From Thamnaconus septentrionalis (Eukaryota > Chordata > Actinopteri > Tetraodontiformes > Monacanthidae), in assembly GCA_009823395.1 (NCBI GenBank), contig CM020513.1:6285501-6349500 (forward strand): a stretch of DNA of 64,000 nucleotides, written 5' to 3'. The notes below the pieces were generated by a model. The model made no database searches. It saw nothing but the letters and a program-made list of their open reading frames with translations, and was not told the DNA's origin. Positions 47,579 to 56,190 of this stretch are shown here, in pieces. The position numbers and the translations under genes are program-made. How positions within the stretch are numbered: position 1 is the stretch's first letter; each line of letters opens with the position of its first letter.

Positions 47579-47731
47579 GTCTGCTGGTGTTGTCCAGGTG
47601 TGACCTTCTCCCGGGGGAGACACACGCAGCGCCGCGTCCTGTCCTCGCTGCTGCTGACTCGCTCTCGCAGCCACGGACAGCTCGGCCCAGACCTCAAGAC
47701 CAGCCAGGAGCTGTGGGACCTCCAGGTGTGA
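29494..47731 (+). CDS. sowah: Sosondowah ankyrin-repeat protein, intron-bearing ancestral type
   Basis: Nine supported exons, phases consistent: 29494-29817, 34478-34624, 36891-36935, 37985-38107, 38244-38255, 43246-43332, 46148-46220, 47149-47244, 47598-47731; 346 aa. The family signature [18 protein letters not shown] matches the VTLDPLEHAWMLSASDG region of SOWAHC, followed by DFVT, then ankyrin repeats [20 protein letters not shown] and [20 protein letters not shown], then a third partial one ([14 protein letters not shown]). Exon 2 has [14 protein letters not shown]. Exon 1 is odd: an array of DQ pairs. The N-terminal winged-helix-like domain of SOWAHA-C was not found upstream, so the first exon may be incomplete or the start internal; an in-frame stop lies at 29482. 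Exon 5 has just 12 bases, and two residues (usually G and F or Y) are missing after it. The cellular role of vertebrate Sowah is poorly known. Human SOWAHA-D are single-exon, so the introns mark the ancestral copy. It lies downstream of irx5 in opposite orientation. Confidence 0.82.
30080..30330. promoter_or_regulatory. Candidate enhancer in sowah intron 1 (a)
   Basis: Non-repetitive block with TGTAATTATGCGCTCAGG and CGCATTTTAATTCTTGACAG. Enhancer role inferred from Irx-Sowah block biology and composition only. Confidence 0.22.
31260..31450. promoter_or_regulatory. Candidate enhancer in sowah intron 1 (b)
   Basis: Unique block with an octamer-like ATGCAAAT (TGAATGCAAATGGGATTAGG), GGATTA and TCAACACTTGA (NKX-like). 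Flanked by (CA)n. Composition-based inference. Confidence 0.28.
33225..33358. repeat. (TG)n interrupted microsatellite
   Basis: Two long TG runs joined by TG-rich spacer. Another TG run lies at 33665-33702 and a CA run at 33911-33960, all in sowah intron 1. Confidence 0.85.
33370..33600. promoter_or_regulatory. Candidate enhancer in sowah intron 1 (c)
   Basis: Non-repetitive block right after a (TG)n run, with CCTAATTAGCTC, GGCCTTAATTCC and TATATGCTAATCCG. Composition-based inference. Confidence 0.28.
34680..35150. repeat. Possible unclassified insertion in sowah intron 2
   Basis: Starts abruptly with GAAGGCTATGTATGTAACCG, contains the palindrome ACCGCGGT and a CpG-rich body unlike the flanking intron, and is followed by a minisatellite. 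It looks like part of a mobile element, but no ends, tail or target duplication were found. Confidence 0.3.
35185..35510. repeat. Minisatellite with 12-base GAGAACCAGAAG-type unit
   Basis: About 27 imperfect copies of a 12-base purine-rich unit (GGAGAACCAGAA and variants), in sowah intron 2. The reading frames it opens on both strands are artefacts of the repeat. Confidence 0.88.
35990..36240 (-). repeat. Dispersed repeat with TGTGACATCACAAAGGG palindrome (copy 2)
   Basis: Inverted relative to copy 1 at 9940-10140. The palindrome (one mismatch) is at 36066-36087 and the opposite end carries CTGTAAACAGAGGGCTAA. In sowah intron 2. Confidence 0.55.
36305..36495. repeat. CTC/TTC pyrimidine repeat
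   Basis: Near-pure pyrimidine tract of CTC and TTC triplets, followed at 36609-36651 by a pure (TTC)n run. In sowah intron 2. Confidence 0.9.
40044..40165. repeat. GGA/GAA purine repeat in sowah intron 5
   Basis: Triplet-rich purine tract; a (CA)n run follows at 40290-40326. Confidence 0.88.
41040..41560 (-). repeat. (CATC)n array with degraded retroposon end
   Basis: About 420 bases of CCATC units with variants, then a short stretch including GACACACTGAAAGACAAACA, which resembles the AAAGACAAACAACCATTCAC stretch of the retroposon at 48870-49430. Probably a truncated copy whose tail expanded. Confidence 0.5.
42306..42689 (+). mobile_element. Non-autonomous hAT-type element (copy 2) with 8-base target duplication
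   Basis: Flanked on both sides by GCTAGCTT (42298-42305 and 42690-42697), the 8-base duplication expected of hAT transposases. Termini are diverged versions of CAGGGGTGGGC...GCCCACCCCTG. The body matches copy 1 at 18602-18963 (GACCCACCTCATAAGAG; GGGCTGCATATAGCCCCTGG). In sowah intron 5. No coding capacity. Confidence 0.85.
43430..43860 (-). repeat. Dispersed repeat family with CAGTGGCCACT core (copy 2)
   Basis: Inverted relative to the copies at 10660-10805 and 55855-56190. Shared words in order: CCAATCAGAACGAGCTGAG, ACTGAAAAATCTACAAT, GTCAGCCGTT, GCAGTACCTCAAGTGGCCAC. This is the longest copy. In sowah intron 6. Confidence 0.65.
44210..44480. promoter_or_regulatory. Candidate enhancer in sowah intron 6
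   Basis: Non-repetitive block with clustered homeodomain-type cores, GAGAATTCAATTTAGC and CCATAATTACATAATTAGC, around a short (CTG)n run. The strongest enhancer-like stretch in the gene by eye. Inference. Confidence 0.33.
46915..47070. promoter_or_regulatory. Candidate enhancer in sowah intron 7
   Basis: Unique block containing CTAATAATTACCCAGCAG and TTGCTAATTAGCCCC, just before a (TG)n run and exon 8. Inference from composition. Confidence 0.27.
47386..47408. repeat. Dispersed palindromic repeat (copy 3, remnant)
   Basis: Degraded version of the palindrome of copies 1 and 2 (CCCTCTGAGACACCACAAAG), in sowah intron 8. Confidence 0.4.
47536..47578. repeat. (GATT)n microsatellite
   Basis: About ten GATT units ending 20 bases before the acceptor of the last sowah exon. 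Confidence 0.9.
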
Positions 47732-48201
47732 CCTCCAGCGGTGACCTTCAGGTGTGACCTCCGACCTGCCAGCCAGCAGGTTGCAGCAGCCTCAGAGGAC
47801 GGCCGCACCGTTTGCCGATATTTGAGATTGAGATTTGTTCGTTTGTTATTTTGTTAAGCTCAGTAATGGCTGAGAAAAGTATCGTGAAGCTAATTAGCCA
47901 ATGCGGCTGAACATGTTGTCTTAAGGTTAAAGGTCACAGCGTACTGTTGATTAAATGAACTCCAGCTTGTTAGCTTGCTATAACGACTACGCCGAGCAAA
48001 ATCTGTACCAGCCGAAACAACTTATTCACTAGATTGATTGTTTTTTTTAGCAACCTTCCCCCCGATGAAGATTACCAGCAGGACTCAAGATGACCAAAAT
48101 TCCGTTAACGCAATACATCTTACCAATATGTTAAGCAACACAATGACAATGCAAAAAATAACAGGTGCGTATGTGAACTTGTACGGCTAATCAGCATCAT
48201 C

Positions 48202-48207
48202 AATAAA
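48202..48207 (+). terminator. sowah: sowah candidate polyadenylation signal
   Basis: AATAAA about 470 bases beyond the sowah stop codon. Confidence 0.4.
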
Positions 48208-48631
48208 AATTCTGTGTAAAACCTCTGGTTTAGCGCCACCTGCAACATACTTATAGATGACATCTGTTGTTTATATATATTTTTTCAGCAGCCTTCACTG
48301 CATGGCTGTCTCATTAGCAAAGAGCCGCTGTGCCGCTAACAGATTCAACAATTTGGTCACGACGTCCTCGCCGAGATCCGCTATTTTCAGTGGCGCCGTT
48401 TACGCGCCCATTTTCCAAAGAAGAGTGCGAGGCACTTCCTGTTAGCCTCCATTGGGGCTCTTCCACAAATACCTCCTCCTCTTAGGCTTTAGCACCAGGT
48501 GGCAGCACCTAGTAAAACCTGCTGCCCGGTACTGTTTGAGTACCAACTCAGCCGGGGAACCAAGCGAGCCGAGTCTGGTCAAAAAACATCTCTTTTTTCT
48601 GTTTTATTATTACAACTCGCCGAACTTTTGA

Positions 48632-49430
48632 TATCCATCCATCCATCCATCTATCCATCCACCCACCCATCCACCCATCCATTTATCCATCCATCCATCC
48701 ATCTATCCATCCAGCTATCCATCCATCATCCATCTATCTGTCCATTTATCCATCCATCTATCCATCCACCCACCCATCCATCTATCCATCCACCCATCCA
48801 TCCATCCATTTATCCATCCATCCATCCATCCATCTAGCCATTCATCCATCCATCCATCCATCTATCCATCAATTTTCAATACCCACTTGCTCCTGCACTC
48901 AGGGTTGTGAGGATCTGCTGTAGCCTATCCCAGCTGTGTGGCCAATTCATCGCAGGGCCACATAGAGAAAAACAAAGACAAACAACCATTCACACCTACG
49001 GACAATTTCCCAATTCACCTCACATACATGTTTTTGGGCTGTGCGAGGAAGCCGGAGAACCCGGCGAGAGACGTCGTAGTGTTTGCATTACTTTGGTTAA
49101 ACATTCAGAAAATGTCCTGCAAAAAAGAGAACTTGTTAAAGAAAGTGAAAGAGGTTAGTTTTTTTTTTGTCACCGCTCATCCTGTACTCAGGGTGGCGGT
49201 GGTGGGTGGAGCCTCTACATGGCGTCTCATGGTAGAGGGTGGAGTGGCCAATCACAAGCAAGCAAGCAAGCCCCATAAGCCTATTGTGCTGGCTTGTTTG
49301 CTGGTTGCTTTGGACGGTGGGAGGAGCCTCAGCACCTGGCAAGAAGCCCCGCCCACACCAGGAGACTCGCCACACAAAGGCCCCAGGAATCGAACCCACA
49401 ACCTCAGGCGCCGCTGTCCACTTTCATACT
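48632..49430 (-). mobile_element. Retroposon with ATGG-type tail, interrupted
   Basis: On the minus strand a tRNA-like head remnant (inverse of GAATCGAACCCACAACCT, near 49388-49405), a body conserved among fish copies (TATCCCAGCT, AACCATTCACACCTACGG, ATGTTTTTGGGCTGTGCGAG on the plus strand at 48920-49050) and a long (TGGA)n tail expanded at 48632-48880. About 300 bases at 49065-49365 interrupt the usual body. Family not named. Confidence 0.65.
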
Positions 49431-49539
49431 TTCATACTTGCAGCATTTCCACGGAACAAACGCACCTTTGTCTAACCTCTCACCTGTCTGACTCCCCCCC
49501 CCCCTCGCCGACCGCCCCAAGCCCCCAGCCCCTCCCCCC

Positions 49540-49880
49540 GCCCCTCTCATCCGAAGGCAGCTTACCTCCGTAATTAAATCATTAAATTCCCGCCCTGGCC
49601 TGGCGGATCGCCGCCAGATTGACTTCCCACCAACCTCAATTTTCTGTTTGAGCACCAAATAATGATTTTCTGCCCAGTCTAATTACAAAGCTCAACATCT
49701 GATCATCCGGCATCCGGCCGGGGGAATTATCACGGGGGTGGCCGCCATCAGACCTCATTACCAGCGGCGCCGCAAAAATTATTACATCTTGTAATTGGAC
49801 GGGGGTATTTACCGCCGGCGGAGCTCCCCCAACCCCCACAATCACGCACTCGACTCAGGCCGACTTTAGCGAGAAAAACA
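49540..49880. promoter_or_regulatory. Candidate conserved block downstream of sowah (a)
   Basis: About 340 bases without repeats, dense in TAATT cores: CCGTAATTAAATCATTAAA, CAAATAATGATTTTC, GTCTAATTACAAAGC, CTTGTAATTGGAC. It also has GATTGACTTCCCACC. Inference from composition. Confidence 0.35.
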
Positions 49881-50228
49881 AAAGCGCCGTTCCGCTGACC
49901 TTTGACCTCGAAATCTCCAACAGCTTGACTTCCTCCTCAGATCCGCTCGGAGCAGCTAACTGGGGTCAAACGCCTGCTGCTGTGTGCGTGTGGGAGTGTG
50001 TGTGTTTGGCACCAGGGTCTTATGGGTAATTGAGTCTGGCTCAACCTCACTAAGAAGATCAATTTAAAACCACAAAGATAAACATTGGAATTTGTACAAA
50101 AAACAAAACAAAAAAATAACAACAACAACAACCTTGATTGAGTTTCAAAGATCCTTCACCCAGGCACACAACTACAACTCAAGGGTGGTTAGTTAGCGGA
50201 GACTAGCTAGGCTAAGCTAGGGCTAGCT

Positions 50229-50262
<34 letters not shown>

Positions 50263-50394
50263 CATACATATACACATATGGTTATTGCTGTTTTTTCTGA
50301 TTGACAGAAAAACTAAAACACATGATTAAAATGATTAAATCGTCTTTCTCTGCTTGTTTCTAGCTGAAATCCATCAACAGATCATGAAAGAAAC

Positions 50395-50510
50395 ATCCCT
50401 CTCTAATGCAGTTTCATGGCAGCTGCACGCTTCATTCAGTGTGATCATTCTAATTAAGAGAGCCAAATGATAAATCATCTGCCCGTCAGCTTTGCGCTGG
50501 ATGTTTGAGT
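50395..50510. promoter_or_regulatory. Candidate conserved block downstream of sowah (b)
   Basis: Unique stretch with TTCTAATTAAGAGAGCC and AAATGATAAATCATCTGCC. Inference. Confidence 0.27.
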
Positions 50511-52200
50511 GTATTCAAGACTTTTTTTTTTTTTTTAAATGTAAGGTTACTGGTTCTCCAGTGAACATCAATGAATCCAAAGAAAACATTCATCCAAATG
50601 CAGTTTTTACGAAGGAACTGGTTGATTTTTGATGGGGGATACAGTTTTTTTTTTTTTAGCATCCTTACTTTAGCATGTAGCTCAAGTGCCCAGTAGTTTG
50701 TTCCATTGATGCAGAGCCTCAGATGCTTGATGAATGACGTCACAGTCACAGTTCACGTTACTTTATTGTTGTAGTTAGCATTGTTAGCAAATACAGCCAC
50801 ACACTCAGTGCTGTAGCGAAGGTGAATCCACACAGTGGAGTCACTGAAGTTCTGCTGACTCTCTGGGTGGAAATGTTGACTTTTGTGTCACAAAAAACCT
50901 TTGTAACAAACTTCATGAGCTTGAACCTTATGAGGAGAAAAAAGTGGATTTGATCAATATTATGGACTCCTGTGGGTACATTGAAAAGAAGAAGGAGAAG
51001 AAGAAGAACGTTAAGGCGGAGGCTAGCTCTAGCGTCCCCTAGTTGCTCCCCTCAAGATGTCTCGGTCTGAGCATGTTGACTGGGATCATCACACGAGAGG
51101 CCCAGACGGTGGAAACGTGTTGTCAGACAGAAAGACTCTTCTCTTGTCTCCTCTCATTTATTCATGGTGCCTGTGAGCAGCAGCGTGAAACCCACTGGAC
51201 GGACGGACGGACGGACAGACGAACAGCCAGTCAGGGTCATGAAATATTTACCCTGACAATAAACCGTCCCAGGATGGAGCGGAGCGGAGCTGAGTGGAGG
51301 CACTGGCGGGAAAAAAACAGATCCTGTTCTTTCCAGCAAGAATCCCCCCCTGCGTTAAAACTCACGCGTAAACACAGAAAATCAAATAAAGCAAGAGAGC
51401 ACAACAGGGAAAAAAACAACACAAACCAAACAAAACAAGGCAAAAAAAAAACAAAAAAACAACTCTATCGAAACACAGCAGACGCTCCAACACGGTGTTG
51501 AGATGTTTTTGTGTGTTTGATTTCTCTGGAAGGACCTGGTTCAAGTTTCAGCAGCAGATCTCACACAAGCCAAAAAAAAATATATATAATAAAAATCCCC
51601 AGAAGACAACAAACACACAAATCGACTTATCGACCACATTTCTCTGTTCCAACAACAGCAACGCTTGATCAAAGGAACTAGCGTTAGCATTGTCCTCAGC
51701 CACGTGGGCAGAGTGGACCCTGATGTTCATGTTGCTGCTGGTGTTAGAATCCGTCCAATCTGCTGCTCCACTCTAATTATTATTATGCTGATAATACAAG
51801 AGAAAACTATGATGATTGGCCGATATGACTGCCCGGGTCCCAGGAGCCTCCGGCTGCACCGTTTCTCCTAGAATGTCATTAGTTCATTCGTTCATTCACC
51901 AATTTCTTCCTTTGATCTGATCACCGATCCGAATCTATGAAAGTCTGTCCCGTAGAACCAGGGAACTGCAATGGCCGACACGGGCAGAAGGTTGCGGGTT
52001 TGAGTCCCACCTGCCACCTTGAGACACCTGGAGTCGGTCAGTGATGACTTACTGCCACTGAACCCGGCCCGGCCCCTCCTGCCATTGCCCCACCCTTCCT
52101 TAACAGCCCGAGTGACAGGCCGGCCCAATCAGGGCGGTGGGGCGGCTGTATCCAGAGGAACCCACAGCGTCTTGGGTGGGAACAGCCAGGGAAGGTAGGT

Positions 52201-52202
<2 letters not shown>

Positions 52203-52257
<55 letters not shown>
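52203..52257. repeat. (TG)n microsatellite
   Basis: About 27 TG units. Confidence 0.92.
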
Positions 52258-52258
<1 letters not shown>

Positions 52259-52339
52259 CGAGGGATTGGGGGCCGGGGGGACGTGCGGGGAGGGAGGTGG
52301 AGAGGAGGGGCTGCAGCAGGAGACGAACGCCGGCTGTCA

Positions 52340-52460
52340 GCGCAGCGCCTAATGAAATGCCTGATTTGTTTGCTTTGCCGCCGCCTCGCATGTCACATGC
52401 AGCCGGTAGCCCGTTAGCTCTGCTAATTAGCTCTGCGGCTAGCCTAACGAAGGCGACAGC
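52340..52460. promoter_or_regulatory. Candidate conserved block downstream of sowah (c)
   Basis: Unique sequence with GCCTGATTTGTTTGC, CATGTCACATGCAG and GCTAATTAGCTC between two repeats. Inference. Confidence 0.22.
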
Positions 52461-52609
52461 GGGGAGGCGGCGAGCTGGAGGCTGAGACCAAAGGGTGGGG
52501 GGGTAGGGAGCGGGGGTGGGTGAAATCAAATCCATTTATACAAAGTTTGATGGTGGGGGGGGGGGGGTGCAAGCATGGCTTTGTTTTTACCACTCCTGCT
52601 GCTGCTGCT

Positions 52610-52882
52610 CCTGCTGCTGATGATGATGGTGGTGGTCGTGATGATGATGACGATTATGATGATGAAAATAATGATGGTGGTGATGGTGATGATGATGAAG
52701 ATGGTGATGATGATGATGATGATGGTGGTGTGATGATGACGATGATGATGATGATGATGAAGATGGTGATGATGATGATGATGATGGTGGTGTGATGATG
52801 ATTACGATGAAGAAGATGATGATGGTGGTGATGATGATGATGCTGATGGTGGTGATGATGTAGATGATGATGATGATGGTGG

Positions 52883-52932
<50 letters not shown>

Positions 52933-53100
52933 GTGGTGATGACGACGATGATGATTATTATGATGGTGTGGTGATGATGATGATGACAAAGAAGAAGATG
53001 ATTATGGTGTTGATGATGATGATGGTGGTGGTGATGATGATGATGATGACAAAGAAGAAGATGATTATGGTGTTGATGATGATGATGATGATGGTGGTGG

Positions 53101-53137
<37 letters not shown>

Positions 53138-53410
53138 GAAGATGATGATGGTGGTGATGATGATGATGGTGGTGGTGGTGATGATGTAGATGATGATGAT
53201 GATGAAGATGACGATGACGATAGAGATGATGAAGATGATGGTGATGATGATGATGATGACGATGATGATGATGACGATGATGGTGATGGCGGTGATGACG
53301 ATAATGATGATTATTATGATGGTGTGGTGATGATGATGATGGCAAGGAAGAAGATGATTATGGTGTTGATGATGATGATGGTGATGGTGATGATGATGAT
53401 GATGATCATG
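52610..53410. repeat. 800-base GAT/GGT trinucleotide array with higher-order units
   Basis: Imperfect (GAT)n with GGT and GAC variants. Longer units recur: AAGAAGATGATTATGGTGTT at about 52990, 53053 and 53348, and a GGTGGTGTGATGATGA phrase at about 52724 and 52787. Poly-His and poly-Met frames here are artefacts. Confidence 0.92.
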
Positions 53411-53989
53411 AGAGAGCAACCAGGCGTGGCAGCGCACAACATCTCCCCACTTCCTTGTCTCCCCCCTCCTCCACCCGAGGCCGCCTCCTCCTCGCCCGCC
53501 TGCTGTGATCTGTGACTTTTTTTATCTGTCAGCGCCCTGGTTGATGAACTGTGACACTGCAGCTGTCAATCACGGCCGAGCAACACGGTGAGCGACGCTC
53601 ATCAGACTTTCAGCAGTCACATGATCTTCTTGCCAAAAAAAAAGAACCAGCAGGACTTTGTAGTTTAACCATCCAAAAAAAACCAAAGTGGGTTTATGTG
53701 GGTCATGTGTCCACCTACTAGCCAATAAACAGGTGTCTGGGCAGAGGGTGAGTCCTTGATTGGACAAATTATTCCCACCTCTGCCAGCAAGACCACAATG
53801 TTTTTATTTTTCTTGCTGCTGTGTCAGCGAGCTTCATGGCTTTCTGACCAATGAGACATTTACGGATGTGATTTTGGCACTTCCGGGCCTCCATACAGCC
53901 GTGTGTTGACAGCAGGGGTAGGAAGTGAATGTGACTACTGGGGCGAGCAACGTTAGGGAGAGAGAGAGAGTGAGTAAGAGAGAGAAAGA

Positions 53990-54190
53990 GATAGAGGGCG
54001 TAGCTGGCAGCGTGCCTGATTAGAAGGAGCGCGCTCGAGTGGAAAACTCATTAAACAATGTTTAAGCCTCTTAATCAAATCAATAGCCAGAGTGACTCCC
54101 AGCCGACGGCTCTTATCGCTCGGCCTCTGTAATCAGGGCCAGCGAGGCCGGCCGGGATTTGGGAGCCAAAATAAACAAGCAAAACCAAGA
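53990..54190. promoter_or_regulatory. Candidate conserved block downstream of sowah (d)
   Basis: Unique sequence with CTCATTAAACAATG, CCTCTTAATCAAATCAATAG and CTCTGTAATCAGGGCC, before a GAA run. Inference. Confidence 0.27.
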
Positions 54191-54257
54191 TGTTTGTCTC
54201 CGAGCGCTGAAGGAGTTGAAGTAGGAGGAGGAGGAGACAGGAGTGGATGAGTGGAGA

Positions 54258-54272
54258 GAGAAGAAGAAGAAG

Positions 54273-54304
<32 letters not shown>

Positions 54305-54340
54305 GAAGAAGAAGAAGAAGAAGAAGAAGAAAAAGAAGAA
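54258..54340. repeat. (GAA)n microsatellite
   Basis: About 27 GAA units with one GTA interruption. Confidence 0.92.
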
Positions 54341-54357
54341 TATACCCACAAATTAAT

Positions 54358-54735
54358 TCAGATTACTGTCAAATGAAGAATTTGTCACTTTTCTTTTTTT
54401 CTCTGCGAAGGCTGAAAACTGTTTTTTAGGATGATAAATTGATGTGAGCACTGACAACCTGATCACTGACAATTAGCTGCTGAAAGCTCCTTCTCGTCAG
54501 ACCAATGAGCTTTGTCTTGATAGCCACAAGAGCAGGAAGTTGGCCGCAGATTTTGAAACCACAGAAGAAGAAAAGAAGAAGAGGGGATTTGGGAGCCAAA
54601 TTACAAAGCAAGTTTATGGAGTTTATGGAGTTTATGGAGGAAAGGGAGGAGAAGAAGCCAGAGAAGGAGATGAGGACTGGACAGAAGAAGCAGAAGAAGA
54701 AGAAGAAGAAGAAGAAGAAGAAGAAGAAGACCAAG
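54358..54735 (+). repeat. Duplicated repeat unit ending in (GAA)n (copy 1)
   Basis: About 230 bases starting TTCAGATTACTGTCAAATGA, running through GAAGGCTGAAAACTGTTTTT and TTTGAAACCACAGAAGAAG. A second (GAA)n lies at 54690-54730. The same sequence in the same order is at 55382-55615. Confidence 0.75.
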
Positions 54736-55094
54736 GCAAGAGTGATGAGCGCGATTTTCTTTTATCGGAAAAGTCCGCCAATGTTTTTTGAAGTGATTTA
54801 TTTTCTCACCACTTCAAGAAAATAAATCAAGAAAAAATAAAAGCACGCACACACAAATATGCAATTAGAATGAACACACTACACTTACGACGAAAAACAA
54901 GTCATTGTTCAACTTCGGATGTATGCTGGTATAATAATGTCTTGTTTCTCAATCTACGACAACCAAAATTATCATAATTTTCTTCTTAATTTTTAAGAAA
55001 TATTCTCCAAAAGAATTCAACAAAGAGCGGCTTCCAACTGGGAAACAAGATATACCGGAACTGCAGTTTAAACATCTCTATGGAAGTCGTCCAG

Positions 55095-55330
55095 CTTGGC
55101 CGTCATGCTGGAATGAGGATATGGATCTAAATCATCAGCGACAGCCAGATCAGCCCCTGGGGTCCCTGGGAGCCGACGGCTGCAGGAGCTCCGAGGAGCC
55201 GCGCTGAAACAATCAGAGAGAGATGTTTATCTGGATATCGGCCGGCACGCCGTGTTACACAGCGGCTGCGGGAAGAGTGTGACAGCGGCAGAACAAAAGC
55301 AGCAGAAGCACAAAAAGACAAAGGGAAGCG
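55095..55330. promoter_or_regulatory. Candidate conserved block downstream of sowah (e)
   Basis: Unique block with GATCTAAATCATCAGCGACAG and GAGATGTTTATCTGGATATC (GATA-type and bicoid-type cores). It lies between the two copies of the duplicated unit. Inference. Confidence 0.25.
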
Positions 55331-55381
55331 GAGAAGACATTTTTTCAGCGTTGGGAAATAAGATTAAATACGTCCACAAAT

Positions 55382-55615
55382 GTGTTCAGATTACTGTCAA
55401 ATAAAGGATTTACCATTTTTTCTTTTTTTTCCACGAAGGCTGAAAACTGTTTTTCAAGATGGTAAATTGAAGTGAACACTGACGGTCGCTGACAATCAGC
55501 TCCTGGAAGCTCCTTCCGGTCGGACCGGGTGTCTTGTGGCCAATCAGCTTCCTCCTGGTCGCCACAGAAGCAGGTAGTTGGCAGGAAGACTTTGAAACCA
55601 CAGAAGAAGAAGAAG
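55382..55615 (+). repeat. Duplicated repeat unit ending in (GAA)n (copy 2)
   Basis: Direct copy of 54358-54590, about 1 kb away, with scattered substitutions, ending in a short GAA run. The A- and GAA-rich 3' end suggests retroposition, but no polymerase III boxes were seen. Confidence 0.75.
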
Positions 55616-55854
55616 AAGAGTGCAGTTCAGGCCTTAGGTACTGGGTTTTTAAAGGGACCCTGATCTGAGAGACGTTCCTGGTGTAAACACATTAGCGACA
55701 CCTGGTGGTCGGATCTGGTTGAACACAGCAGGAGGACCAGGGGCACTTTGGTGGGTTCATATCTGAGGACAGCAGAACCAATAAGTAATCCTTCCTACTG
55801 TGAGACAGTAGGTGGCAGCACCTCCCAAGTTTATTTGTCGACCTTAAGCATGGA

Positions 55855-56190
55855 TATAAGAACGGGCAATATGGCAGCGATTTTCCTCCAGTGGCCACTC
55901 GAGGTACTGCAGCAAAAAAATCCCACTGGCACACAAAAGCATTTTCCCCATAGAACCCATTACAAAAAATATATGCCTGTGAAACGGCTGCCACGGTTCA
56001 TAGCAAATCTTTCGATTACAGATTTTTCAGTCATCGTCTTTGAGTCTATCAAAAGAAATGATAAAGGTCAGAAAATCACTCTAAAAGAGTTTCATATTCC
56101 AGAACATGCTGCTGTGTCTCGGCTCGTTCTGATTGGTACATCCTGACGTATCAAGGGAGTTACAGCGGCATGATGGGAAGTGCACATGCT
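55855..56190 (+). repeat. Dispersed repeat family with CAGTGGCCACTCG core (copy 3)
   Basis: Same orientation as copy 1 at 10660-10805, but it extends further right through TACAGATTTTTCAGTCATCG and GGCTCGTTCTGATTGG, which are shared with copy 2. Confidence 0.65.

Noticed and set aside
51960..52130. Second tRNA-derived SINE
   Set aside because: A B-box-like GGGTTTGAGTCCC is present, but no A box or recognisable body; too weak to list as a feature.
52587..53437. Long frames rich in His, Met or Ile on both strands
   Set aside because: They are translations of the GAT trinucleotide array in different frames, with no start context, splice sites or domain.
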